Source: Rikenella sp031551865 (GTDB taxonomy: Bacteria; Bacteroidota; Bacteroidia; Bacteroidales; Rikenellaceae). From it: a stretch of DNA of 64,000 nucleotides. A program made the position numbers and the translations under genes. Under the pieces are notes generated by a model. It was not told the origin of the DNA and ran no database searches. It was given only the letters and a program-made list of their open reading frames with translations. Shown here one piece after another: positions 1 through 8,155 of this stretch; position 1 is the stretch's first letter; every line of letters begins with the position of its first letter. The stretch is taken from assembly GCA_031551865.1 (NCBI GenBank), contig JAVBMY010000009.1, positions 1 to 64,000 on the forward strand, given 5' to 3'.

Positions 1-214
1 GACCCCCCGAATGGGAATGCCCGATCCGGCCCTTGGTAAACACCACCTGCTCTTCAAAAAACGCACGAGCCTGCTCAACGGTCAGCGATTCCCGAACCCC
101 CTCCTCCGAAGAACCACCATCCGAACGGTCGTAGCGGCAAGAAACAAACACGGCCCCGCACAACATAAGAATACAGAAAGAACGACTCAACATTTTACTC
201 ATAAAATTACGCAT
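1..214 (-). CDS. Predicted lipoprotein, N-terminal fragment (runs off window)
   Basis: The reverse strand opens with ATG at 214 and stays open to the window edge, giving about 71 residues. The start is a basic n-region and a hydrophobic stretch ending in a lipobox-like FVSC, so the mature protein should begin at Cys 29 (counting from 214) and be anchored in the outer membrane or periplasm. A Ser/Gly/Glu-rich linker follows, as in many Bacteroidetes lipoproteins. Alternative in-frame ATGs lie at 202 and 193. A textbook Bacteroidetes promoter lies just upstream at 255-286. The function cannot be told because only the leader and the start of the mature part are present. Confidence 0.7.
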   Translation of the reverse strand, partial: MRNFMSKMLSRSFCILMLCGAVFVSCRYDRSDGGSSEEGVRESLTVEQARAFFEEQVVFTKGRIGHSHSGG

Positions 215-254
215 CAACTTCGAGAGATGGAAAAATAAAACAAAACATCTATTA

Positions 255-286
255 CAAATATAATATATACATCATTAATCCCCAAA
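255..286 (-). promoter_or_regulatory. Bacteroidetes-type promoter for the lipoprotein gene
   Basis: On the reverse strand TTTG (286-283) is followed by 20 bases and TATATTTG (262-255). This matches the TTTG-N19-21-TAnnTTTG consensus of the Bacteroidetes primary sigma factor. The start codon lies about 40 bases downstream. Confidence 0.75.
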
Positions 287-292
287 CAAAAA

Positions 293-314
293 GGCATAGA
301 TATAAATCTATGCC
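293..314 (-). terminator. Intrinsic terminator after the ThiF-like gene
   Basis: A 9-bp stem GGCATAGAT/ATCTATGCC with a 4-base loop is followed on the reverse strand by TTTTTGTTTG. It lies 30 bases past the stop codon at 345. Confidence 0.75.
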
Positions 315-344
315 CTGTTTACTTTGTAATTTAATCTTGCCTGT

Positions 345-1040
345 TCATAATGATAAAGTGTGCCACTTAGCATCCCCCACATCAATCACTAAAATTCGGT
401 TCAGAATCAACTGCCCCGTTCCGGTCAGGTATTTCAACGCCTCGGCGGCCTGGATACTGCCGATAATCCCCGCTACCGGACCGAGCGTACCCACTGCCTC
501 AGGGCTTTCTTGCGCAGAGAGTATCACCGGAGGCGGGCCAAAAATATCGCGATAAGACACCGCCCCCGGCACCCAGCTCATCACTTCGCCGCGCAGGCCG
601 AGCACCGCCCCGTGGCAAAAAGGTGTTCCGAACGCCACGCAGGTATCGTTGACAAGGTACTTCGCTTCGAAGTTATCGCAACATTCCAGCACAAAATCAT
701 AACTCCCGATCAGTCCGGGCGCATTTTCCGCATCGAGCCTCAGCGCGTGTTGCGTAACAGTCACGGCAGGGTTTAAAGCTTGCAATTTTTCAGCCGCCGA
801 AATCGCTTTCGGACGCCCCAGGTCGGCGGTCGTATGAACAATCTGGCGTTGGAGATTGCTCACATCCACCGTATCATAGTCCACAATGCCGATATGCCCC
901 ACTCCGGCAGCAGCCAAATAGAACAATACCGGAGAGCCGAGCCCTCCGGCGCCGATCACCAGCACCCTCGAAGCCAAGAGTTTATCCTGCCCTTCGGTAC
1001 CGAACACGGCGATATTCCGGGCATATCTTTTTTCATCCAT
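345..1040 (-). CDS. HesA/MoeB/ThiF family adenylyltransferase-like protein
   Basis: The protein has 231 residues and an E1-like adenylation fold. Visible motifs are the nucleotide-binding GAGGLGS at 30-36, Asp54 in VDYD, NLQRQ at 62-66 with the expected Arg, and Lys78. ThiF and MoeB adenylate the C-terminal Gly-Gly of sulfur-carrier proteins (ThiS, MoaD). Two features are odd. The zinc-binding CxxC pairs of MoeB and ThiF are absent: the position usually YRCLF reads YRDIF, and the C-terminus ends without a CxxC. There is also no thiamine or molybdopterin gene nearby. It is therefore safest to name the family only. It stands alone between RNase P RNA and a lipoprotein gene on the same strand. 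Confidence 0.85.
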   Translation of the reverse strand: MDEKRYARNIAVFGTEGQDKLLASRVLVIGAGGLGSPVLFYLAAAGVGHIGIVDYDTVDVSNLQRQIVHTTADLGRPKAISAAEKLQALNPAVTVTQHALRLDAENAPGLIGSYDFVLECCDNFEAKYLVNDTCVAFGTPFCHGAVLGLRGEVMSWVPGAVSYRDIFGPPPVILSAQESPEAVGTLGPVAGIIGSIQAAEALKYLTGTGQLILNRILVIDVGDAKWHTLSL

Positions 1041-1186
1041 AAATCCGTAGGGTTATTTTGTCCGCCAATCCAAAGCCTTATCATCCACAGACACAAGCAC
1101 AGGCTATGTGAAAACTACACGGGCCGTAATCCGGCGGAGAACAGGCGCAACGACAGACCGCAAAGAGCGGACAACGAAATAAAAAA

Positions 1187-1586
1187 AGCAAGGGCTATAA
1201 GCCGGGTTCTGTACTCCGCGCCCGTTGCCGTAAAGCCGTAGCGCAGAGCCTCTGCCATTTATCTTGCCCGCGTGTCGCCACGCCGGGTCATCAGCAACCT
1301 ACCCCCCGACTCGGACGGGCCGTCCTTCAGTCAACGCCCGAGAGCGCCGACAGCATCGGTGTACATGGTCTTGCAACCCGCAGTCCGTACGGCCGCCGCT
1401 GTCGCCAACGACGCCGGTGGTCTCTTACACCACCTTTTCACCCTTACCCTCCGAAGAGGGCGGTTATTCTCTGTTACGGTTTGCACAAGCTCGCGCCCGT
1501 CTTGCAGTTTCACAAGTGCGGTGCCCTGCGTTGCCCGGACTTTCCTCCGCTCCCCTGGCGGGAAACAGCGGCAGAGCGCCCTTGCT
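1187..1586 (-). ncRNA. rnpB: RNase P RNA
   Basis: This is the catalytic RNA of the tRNA 5'-processing enzyme, on the reverse strand. The 5' part carries the conserved GAGGAAAGUCCGGGC (about 1530-1545) and the 3' part the conserved ACAGAACCCGGCUUAU (about 1197-1213). The P1 helix is explicit: AGCAAGGGC at the 5' end (1586-1578) pairs with GCCCUUGCU at the 3' end (1195-1187). P1 runs straight into seven U residues, so it may double as the terminator. The length of about 400 nt and the layout fit a bacterial type A RNase P RNA. Open frames across this stretch on either strand are chance. Confidence 0.95.
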
Positions 1587-1649
1587 TTTGTTAATAAGTT
1601 GTCGATCGGGCGTGGAGCGATTTAGCTCGCGAAAGTCGCCCGAATTACA

Positions 1650-1657
1650 TACTTTTG
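1650..1657 (+). promoter_or_regulatory. -7 box upstream of queA
   Basis: TACTTTTG matches TAnnTTTG and lies 29 bases before the ATG of queA. The -33 element is weak (TTTA near 1621). Confidence 0.5.
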
Positions 1658-1685
1658 TCCCTGCAAAGATAGTGCGAATTTGGAT

Positions 1686-2879
1686 ATGGGGCGCCCCGAA
1701 CAAACAATAGACATCAGCACATATAACTACCCGCTACCCGAAGAGCGCATCGCCCGTTTCCCTTTAGAACAGCGCGAAGCCTCGAAACTGCTCGTGTTAC
1801 GGGGTTCCGCCGTACCCGCGGAGTCGGTGTTTCGCGACCTGCCGTCGCTCCTTCCGCCCGGTGCGCTGGTCGCGTTCAACGACACCAAAGTGATCCGGGC
1901 CCGCCTGATCTTCCACAAAGAAAGCGGGGGACGCATCGAGATCTTTTGCCTAGAACCCCACGCCCCTGCCGACTACGAGCGGGCTTTCGCTTCCGTCGGG
2001 CATTGCGAGTGGCGCTGCATTGTCGGCGGAGCCAAGAAATGGAAACAAGGCAAACTGAAAATCGAATACAGCAGAGGTACTCTTGAGGCAGAGCAAATCA
2101 CTGAAAATAAAGACATCATATCGTTCACCTGGAGTGGAGATTTGACTTTTGGGCAACTGCTCGAACAACTGGGACGCACTCCGATCCCGCCCTACCTGCG
2201 CCGCGAAAGCGAAGCCATCGACACCGAACGCTACCAGACTGTCTACTCGCAATGGGAAGGCTCGGTGGCTGCTCCCACGGCCGGGCTGCACTTTACCGAA
2301 GAGTTGCTCGAAGGATTGACCCAGAAAGCTAAAGTAACGCTTCATGTAGGGGCGGGCACTTTTCTGCCTGTCAAATCCAAAGATGCGCGCGACCATGCGA
2401 TGCACACCGAGTTCTTCGATGTGGCCCTCGCCGAACTCGAACGCATCGCCACACAAGCAGGAAACATCATCGCCGTGGGTACCACCACCGTCCGGACGCT
2501 CGAATCGCTGGCCATGCTCGGTGAACGGGTGCTACGCACCGGGAACGCTGATCCGGAAACCCCGGTCGGCCAGTGGGAACCCTATGCCGACGGCATCCCC
2601 GAAGGTAATCCGCTGGAGGCCCTCGCCGGATGGATGCATGCACAAAGCATGGAAAGGCTCTACGGCTCCACCCGCATCATGATCACCCCCGCCGGGTACC
2701 GTTGGCGCACGATCCGCGGGCTGATCACTAACTTCCACCAGCCTCAAAGCACGCTGTTGCTATTGGTCAGTGCACTGATCGGCGAACGTTGGCACGATGT
2801 CTACACATACGCATTGGAGCACGATTTCCGTTTCCTTAGTTACGGCGACAGTTCGCTGCTGCTCCCGTTCGAAAAATAG
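1686..2879 (+). CDS. queA: S-adenosylmethionine:tRNA ribosyltransferase-isomerase
   Basis: QueA transfers and isomerises the ribose of S-adenosylmethionine onto 7-aminomethyl-7-deazaguanine in tRNA, giving epoxyqueuosine at the wobble position. The 397-residue protein shows family signatures: NDTKV near 65, GRTPIPPYLRR near 165, and APTAGLHFT near 195. Near the C-terminus ITPAGYRW, LITNFHQPQSTLLLLVSA and YGDSSLL follow in the expected order. It is longer than the roughly 350 residues of the E. coli enzyme because of an insert around 90-155. I chose the ATG at 1686; an in-frame TTG at 1680 is the alternative. The gene ends 27 bases before the YgiQ-like gene, so the two probably share a transcript. 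Confidence 0.95.
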   Translation: MGRPEQTIDISTYNYPLPEERIARFPLEQREASKLLVLRGSAVPAESVFRDLPSLLPPGALVAFNDTKVIRARLIFHKESGGRIEIFCLEPHAPADYERAFASVGHCEWRCIVGGAKKWKQGKLKIEYSRGTLEAEQITENKDIISFTWSGDLTFGQLLEQLGRTPIPPYLRRESEAIDTERYQTVYSQWEGSVAAPTAGLHFTEELLEGLTQKAKVTLHVGAGTFLPVKSKDARDHAMHTEFFDVALAELERIATQAGNIIAVGTTTVRTLESLAMLGERVLRTGNADPETPVGQWEPYADGIPEGNPLEALAGWMHAQSMERLYGSTRIMITPAGYRWRTIRGLITNFHQPQSTLLLLVSALIGERWHDVYTYALEHDFRFLSYGDSSLLLPFEK

Positions 2880-2906
2880 CCCGCCACCGGACACACACCG
2901 ACACGA

Positions 2907-4886
2907 ATGAACCGCACTATCGCCGGACATACGACACACCTGCCAACGAGCGCCAATGAAGTGGCCGCCCGCGGCTGGGACGAGCTGGACGTGATCCTGC
3001 TCAGTGGCGACGCCTATGTCGACCACCCGTCGTTCGGCGCGGCAGTCATCGGCCGCACGCTCGAATCAGCAGGATACCGGGTGGCCATCGTGCCACAGCC
3101 CAACTGGCGTGACGACCTGCGCGATTTCCGCAAGCTCGGGCGGCCGCGGCTCTTTTTCGGCGTGAGCGCCGGGGCGATGGACTCGATGGTCAACCGCTAC
3201 ACCGCTACCCGCCGCCTGCGCTCCGAAGACGCCTACACGCCCGACGGGCGTGCCGACATGCGCCCCGACTACCCCACGATCGTTTACACCCGAATCTTAA
3301 AAGAGCTGTTCCCCGGCACCCCGGTAGTGATCGGCGGGATCGAAGCCTCGTTACGGCGCCTGACACATTACGACTACTGGCAGGACAGGCTGCTCCCCTC
3401 GTTCCTGATCGAGAGCGGCGCCGACATCCTGAGCTACGGCATGGGCGAAAAGGCCGTGGTCGATATCGCCCGTGCGATGCACAATGGCTACAACCTGAAC
3501 CTGATCAAGAAAATCCCGCAGATCGCTTACCTCGATACGACTCCACCCGTAGTTCAGTCGATTAGCGATGTTCCGGAAACAGGGCAGTCGGGTGTCGCCG
3601 GAACGCCACAGGCAAACCCACCTTACAACGCCTCAGAAACACGGGGCCAGGGAACAACCGCCGAAAAAAGTGCAGGCCGGCAGTATCCCATATTCCTGCA
3701 CTCCTACGAGCAATGCGCGGCCAATAAAAAAGCCTTCGCCGAAAATTTCGTCAAGATCGAGGTGGAATCCAACAAGATGGAAGCCCGCACGATCGTCGAA
3801 CCCTGCGGCGACAAATTCGTAGTGGTCAATCCTCCCTACCCCATTCCGACCACCGAAGAGTTAGACGCCATCTACGCCCTGCCCTTCGCACGCACGCCAC
3901 ACCCACGCTACCGGGGCAAGCGCATCCCGGCCTACGAGATGATCCGCCATTCGGTTACGGCGCATAGGGGATGTTTCGGCGGATGCAGCTTCTGCACCAT
4001 CTCGGCGCATCAGGGAAAGTTCGTAGCCAGCCGCTCGGCGGCCTCGGTGCTTAGCGAAATCCGCGCCGTTACCGCCATGGAAAACTTCCACGGCACGATC
4101 AGCGACATCGGCGGCCCGTCGGCCAATATGTGGGGTATGGGCGGCAAAGACAGCGAAAGGTGCCGCAAGTGCGCGCGGGCCTCTTGCCTGTTTCCCGAAA
4201 TCTGCCTAAATTTGGGCAACGACCACCGGCCGCTCGCCGCCCTGTACCGCGAGGCGCTCGGCGTGCCGAGAGTAAAGCATATCTACATCGGGAGCGGCAT
4301 CCGCTATGACCTGTTCGACGCTGTGGCGTGGCGGGAATACCTGCCCGAAGTCGTGCGCTACCACACCGGAGGCCGGCTGAAAGTAGCCCCGGAACACACC
4401 GAACCCGGCGTGCTGAAACTGATGCGCAAGCCGTCGTTCGCCCAGTTCGAGCGGCTCGAAAGCGAATTCAACGCGATTTGCAACCTGCAGGCGCTACCCT
4501 ACCAGATCATCCCCTACTTCATTTCGGGGCACCCCGGCTGCACGCCGGATGACATGGGTGCACTGGCCGCAAAAATGAAGCGCCTTGGTCTGCGGCTCGA
4601 ACAGGTACAGGATTTTACTCCCACACCCATGACGCTCAGTTCCGCCATGTTCTATACCGGGACCGACCCGTATACCGGCGCTCCGCTCTACACCGCCCTC
4701 AGCCGCGACGAGAAAGAGGCTCAGAAATCACAATTCTTCTGGCATAAATCTTCGCCCCACAAGTCCACTCAGAAGACTGTGCGCAAACCGGGAGCAAAAG
4801 CAAGCGTCTCCGGCAATAAACAACCTGTACACAACACATTCCGACCCAATAAGAAACATGGCCGAAAAGACCTACGCCGAAAATAA
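2907..4886 (+). CDS. YgiQ family radical SAM protein
   Basis: The protein has 659 residues. The N-terminal domain (about 10-300) is of the YgiQ type, with DAYVDHPSFG and IGGIEASLRR. It is followed by a radical-SAM core whose 4Fe-4S ligands are Cys356, Cys360 and Cys363 in the motif CFGGCSFC. The basic, disordered C-terminal tail (about 610-659) is also typical. The substrate of the family is unknown to me, so no reaction is claimed. The final 29 bases overlap the start of dnaB in another frame, which suggests coupled translation of queA, this gene and dnaB. Confidence 0.9.
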   Translation: MNRTIAGHTTHLPTSANEVAARGWDELDVILLSGDAYVDHPSFGAAVIGRTLESAGYRVAIVPQPNWRDDLRDFRKLGRPRLFFGVSAGAMDSMVNRYTATRRLRSEDAYTPDGRADMRPDYPTIVYTRILKELFPGTPVVIGGIEASLRRLTHYDYWQDRLLPSFLIESGADILSYGMGEKAVVDIARAMHNGYNLNLIKKIPQIAYLDTTPPVVQSISDVPETGQSGVAGTPQANPPYNASETRGQGTTAEKSAGRQYPIFLHSYEQCAANKKAFAENFVKIEVESNKMEARTIVEPCGDKFVVVNPPYPIPTTEELDAIYALPFARTPHPRYRGKRIPAYEMIRHSVTAHRGCFGGCSFCTISAHQGKFVASRSAASVLSEIRAVTAMENFHGTISDIGGPSANMWGMGGKDSERCRKCARASCLFPEICLNLGNDHRPLAALYREALGVPRVKHIYIGSGIRYDLFDAVAWREYLPEVVRYHTGGRLKVAPEHTEPGVLKLMRKPSFAQFERLESEFNAICNLQALPYQIIPYFISGHPGCTPDDMGALAAKMKRLGLRLEQVQDFTPTPMTLSSAMFYTGTDPYTGAPLYTALSRDEKEAQKSQFFWHKSSPHKSTQKTVRKPGAKASVSGNKQPVHNTFRPNKKHGRKDLRRK

Positions 4887-6435
4887 ACGCGCTGCCGAGC
4901 GCCGCCGCACAAGCGAAACGCTGACGGCCATCAGCCAGCAGATGGGTATCACTCCTCCGCAGGCCATCGACCTCGAAGAGGCTGTGCTCGGAGCATTGAT
5001 GCTCGAAAAGCATGCTATTCTCGGCATTCAGGAAATCCTGGCACCCGAATCGTTCTACCGTGAGGTGCACCAGATCATCTACCAGGCCATCCTCGACCTG
5101 TCAGCGCGCATCGAACCCATCGACATCCTGACCGTCGGCCAACAGTTGCAGAAGAAGAAGCAACTGGCCACCGTCGGCGGCCCGGCCTACCTGGCCAGCC
5201 TCACGCAGAAAGTGGGTTCGGCGGCCCACCTTGAATTTCACGCCAAGATCGTGGCGCAGAAATACGTCCAACGCCAACTCATCTCGGCCTCGACCGAGAT
5301 CCAGAAAAGCTCGTTCAGCGACGAACTCGATGTCGAAGAACTGATCAACCTGGCCGAAAGCGAAATTTTCAAAATTGCCGAAGGTAATGTGCGCCGCGAC
5401 GTAGTTAAGGCCCAGGATGCCGTGGCCAAGACGCTCAAACTGATCGAAGAGGCCAGCCAGCGCCCCGACGGCATGAGTGGCGTTCCGTCGGGCTTCACCG
5501 ACCTCGACCGCCTGACCCTCGGCTGGCAGCCCTCCGACCTGGTGATCATCGCCGCCCGCCCCTCGATGGGTAAAACGGCCTTCGTGCTCACGCTGGCCCG
5601 CAACATCTCGATCGACTACAACCGGGCCGTAGCCTTCTTTTCGCTCGAAATGGGCATCGAACAACTCATGACACGCCTGATTATCAGCGAGTCGGGGCTC
5701 AATTCGCACAACATCAAGAACGGCCGCCTGTCGCCCGACGAGTGGAAACACCTCGAAAACTCGATCAAACCGCTCACAGCCGCACAGCTCTATATCGACG
5801 ATACCCCGGCGCTCTCGATCTTCGAGTTCCGCTCCAAGGCACGCCGCCTGAAAACCCAGTTCAACATCGAGCTGATCGTAATCGACTACCTGCAGCTGAT
5901 GACCGTAGGCATGTCGAACGAGCGCGGTAACCGCGAACAGGAAGTAGCGCTCATCTCGCGCTCGCTCAAAGCCATCGCCAAAGAGCTGAAGATCCCTATT
6001 CTGGCACTTTCGCAGCTCAACCGTTCGGTGGAGACCCGTGCCAGCAGCAGCAAACGCCCCCAACTGTCCGACCTGCGCGAATCGGGCGCCATCGAACAGG
6101 ATGCCGACCTCGTGGCCTTCATCCACCGCCCGGAATATTACGGCATGATGGTGGACGAGAACAACCAACCGACCCAAGGGCTGGCCGAGATCATCGTGGC
6201 CAAGCACCGTAACGGCCCGGTGGACACGGTACGCCTGCGCTTCCGCAGCGAACAGGCCAAGTTCGTCGACTGGGACGATACAGGGTTCGGCGATGTCTCC
6301 ACGGCCCGTGCGGCGGCCGGCGACTACAGCACGGTCACTTCGAGCGGATGGGACGATGATTTCAGTTCTCCTGCCACAAGCAGCGGCCCCGGTGAACGGA
6401 TCAACGACGCCTATCAGGAAGATGCGCCGTTCTAA
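4858..6435 (+). CDS. dnaB: Replicative DNA helicase DnaB
   Basis: DnaB is the hexameric helicase that unwinds DNA 5'-3' at the replication fork. The 525-residue protein has the N-terminal primase-interacting domain (DLEEAVLGALML near 40) and a RecA-like C-terminal domain with Walker A ARPSMGKT at 233-240. The Walker B-type IVIDYLQLM and DLRESGAIEQDADLV follow later. The C-terminus is a Ser/Asp/Ala-rich tail ending in an acidic patch, DDDFSS then EDAPF. The ATG at 4858 lies inside the end of the YgiQ-like gene, and no better start is present. No intein is seen. Confidence 0.96.
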   Translation: MAEKTYAENKRAAERRRTSETLTAISQQMGITPPQAIDLEEAVLGALMLEKHAILGIQEILAPESFYREVHQIIYQAILDLSARIEPIDILTVGQQLQKKKQLATVGGPAYLASLTQKVGSAAHLEFHAKIVAQKYVQRQLISASTEIQKSSFSDELDVEELINLAESEIFKIAEGNVRRDVVKAQDAVAKTLKLIEEASQRPDGMSGVPSGFTDLDRLTLGWQPSDLVIIAARPSMGKTAFVLTLARNISIDYNRAVAFFSLEMGIEQLMTRLIISESGLNSHNIKNGRLSPDEWKHLENSIKPLTAAQLYIDDTPALSIFEFRSKARRLKTQFNIELIVIDYLQLMTVGMSNERGNREQEVALISRSLKAIAKELKIPILALSQLNRSVETRASSSKRPQLSDLRESGAIEQDADLVAFIHRPEYYGMMVDENNQPTQGLAEIIVAKHRNGPVDTVRLRFRSEQAKFVDWDDTGFGDVSTARAAAGDYSTVTSSGWDDDFSSPATSSGPGERINDAYQEDAPF

Positions 6436-6512
6436 CTTCCGGACAGGTACCATTCCCTCCAAAGAACCTGGCTATAATATATAAGAAACCCAAACTAAAA
6501 AACCGAACAAAT

Positions 6513-8084
6513 ATGAAGAGAGTCTTACTACATCTGAGTCTCTGCCTGTTGGCCGTACCGTTGGGTAACGATGCCGCCGCACAGCAAAGAAAACCACGTA
6601 TCGGCATTGCCGGAATACAGATCGAGAACAGCGTTTTCATGCCCAACCGGCAAGCGATGGTCGGGCGGCCACTGGCATTGCCGGACTACCTGAGTCAAGA
6701 TTCCGCCATGGGGCAGTCTGCCGTATGGTTCCCGTCTTTGATGGGCGGCGGAAGCGGTCGCGGACCGATTACGCGTGAGTCGTACGAAGCCTTTGTCAAC
6801 AACGCTATCGAAATCATCAAACAAAATATGCCTTACGACGCTTTCTGGTTTTTCAACCATGGAGCATGTAGTGTCGATGGCGTCGACGACCCGGAGGGTG
6901 AATTTATGGAACGGGTTCGCGGAGTGATCGGAAATGACGTCCTCGTAACCACGACGATGGACCTTCACGGCAATGTCTCTTGGCGTGTGGCCCTCTATTC
7001 CGACCTGATCACCACATTCCGCAAAGCTCCCCACGATGACAGCCGGGAATCGCATCGCCGCGGTGTGGTTAACCTGCTCGATCGCCTCTCCTCCGGCAAA
7101 GGACGCCCGGCCTACAAGGCCTGGGTAGCGGTCCCGGTTCTGCTTTCGGGAGAGTGGACCAGCACCCGGGCCGAGCCCGCCAAATCGCTCTATGCCATGG
7201 TTCCCGAAGTGGAGGCGATGCCCGGCGTGGTGGACGCAGGCGTCTGGATCGGTTATGTATGGGGGGATGAGCGCCGTAACCAGGGTGTCGTTATGGTTGT
7301 AGGAGACGACAAAGAGCAAGTGGAAACCGGCGCTAAAAAACTCGCCCAAAGATTCTGGGATGTTCGCCGCCAGTTCAGCCTGGAAGCGCCCGGGTATCCT
7401 CTCGAAAAATGCCTTGATCTGGCCATAGCCAGCAATAAGAAACCGTTCTTTATCAGCGACATGGGCGACAATCCCGGTGGCGGAGGCTCCGGCGAGGTGA
7501 CCTGGACATTGGCCCGGGTGTTAAAACGACCGGAGTTCCAGTCCCCAAAAGGCAAGAGCCTGCTCTACTGTTCCATCCCGGGGAGCGAGATGGTAGAGGC
7601 CGCGCGCAGAGTCGGCGTGGGTGGCCATGCCGAAGCTTATGTAGGCGCCATGACGGACAACTCCTATGAGCCTCCTGTTTGGCTATCGGGCACGGTAGTG
7701 TACGTCAGTCCCGTGCAGCAACAAGACCAGGGGCAGGTGTCTGCCAGCCAGGGCAGGATACGCAATAACATAGCCATTATCCAGACCGGAAGCGTTTACG
7801 TGGTTGTGGGCACCTCTTCCCCCACACCTAACCTGACAGGTAGCGGAATCGATCCCGGCAAAATGGACATCGTGATGGTCAAACAGGGCTACCTGGTGAA
7901 TCAATGGTACAACATGCAGGCTGACTGGGTGATGGCTCAAACCCGCGGGGGGGTTGATCAGGATTTTCAGAGCCTTCCGTACAAACGCATTACCCGGCCT
8001 ATCTTTCCGTTAGACCCGGATATGCCGGACCCGGAGCTCAATGTTATCTTTGTGCCTTCGGCCAAACAATTTTACGGCCGATAA
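6513..8084 (+). CDS. Secreted M81 family metallopeptidase (MlrC-like)
   Basis: The 523-residue protein starts with a signal peptide (hydrophobic core 5-18, likely cleavage after AAAQ) and then the M81/MlrC fold. Motifs seen are FFNHGACSVDGVDDPEGEF near 112-130, TTTMDLHGNVS near 147-157, and DNPGGGGSGE from 319, a family hallmark. MlrC of microcystin degraders cleaves linear peptides and is thought to bind zinc; the substrate here is unknown. The gene stands alone behind dnaB with a 77-base gap and ends at a strong hairpin at 8120-8155. Export to the periplasm is inferred from the leader. Confidence 0.85.
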   Translation: MKRVLLHLSLCLLAVPLGNDAAAQQRKPRIGIAGIQIENSVFMPNRQAMVGRPLALPDYLSQDSAMGQSAVWFPSLMGGGSGRGPITRESYEAFVNNAIEIIKQNMPYDAFWFFNHGACSVDGVDDPEGEFMERVRGVIGNDVLVTTTMDLHGNVSWRVALYSDLITTFRKAPHDDSRESHRRGVVNLLDRLSSGKGRPAYKAWVAVPVLLSGEWTSTRAEPAKSLYAMVPEVEAMPGVVDAGVWIGYVWGDERRNQGVVMVVGDDKEQVETGAKKLAQRFWDVRRQFSLEAPGYPLEKCLDLAIASNKKPFFISDMGDNPGGGGSGEVTWTLARVLKRPEFQSPKGKSLLYCSIPGSEMVEAARRVGVGGHAEAYVGAMTDNSYEPPVWLSGTVVYVSPVQQQDQGQVSASQGRIRNNIAIIQTGSVYVVVGTSSPTPNLTGSGIDPGKMDIVMVKQGYLVNQWYNMQADWVMAQTRGGVDQDFQSLPYKRITRPIFPLDPDMPDPELNVIFVPSAKQFYGR

Positions 8085-8119
8085 CATAAGGCCTCCTGAT
8101 AAATCTCATACTACAAAAC

Positions 8120-8155
8120 AACAATTGCCGGAAGCTTACGCTTTCGGCAATTGTT
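8120..8155. terminator. Bidirectional terminator between the M81 and methyltransferase genes
   Basis: A stem of about 16 bp (AACAATTGCCG with CGGCAATTGTT, plus an inner GAAGC/GCTTT) has a TTAC loop and T-rich flanks on both strands. Its right arm abuts the stop codon of the reverse-strand methyltransferase. It marks the left edge of the AT-rich island. Confidence 0.8.

Noticed and set aside
1264..1710. Open frames across 1264-1710 on both strands
   Set aside because: They lie mostly within RNase P RNA, whose conserved blocks and P1 helix are clear; the encoded sequences are Arg/Ser/Pro-rich and look random.
5101..6462. A 453-codon frame opposite dnaB
   Set aside because: It is the antisense shadow of a well-supported gene in GC-rich DNA. 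Similar long antisense frames opposite htpG, recQ, the kdsD-like gene, tig, clpX and gyrB were rejected for the same reason.
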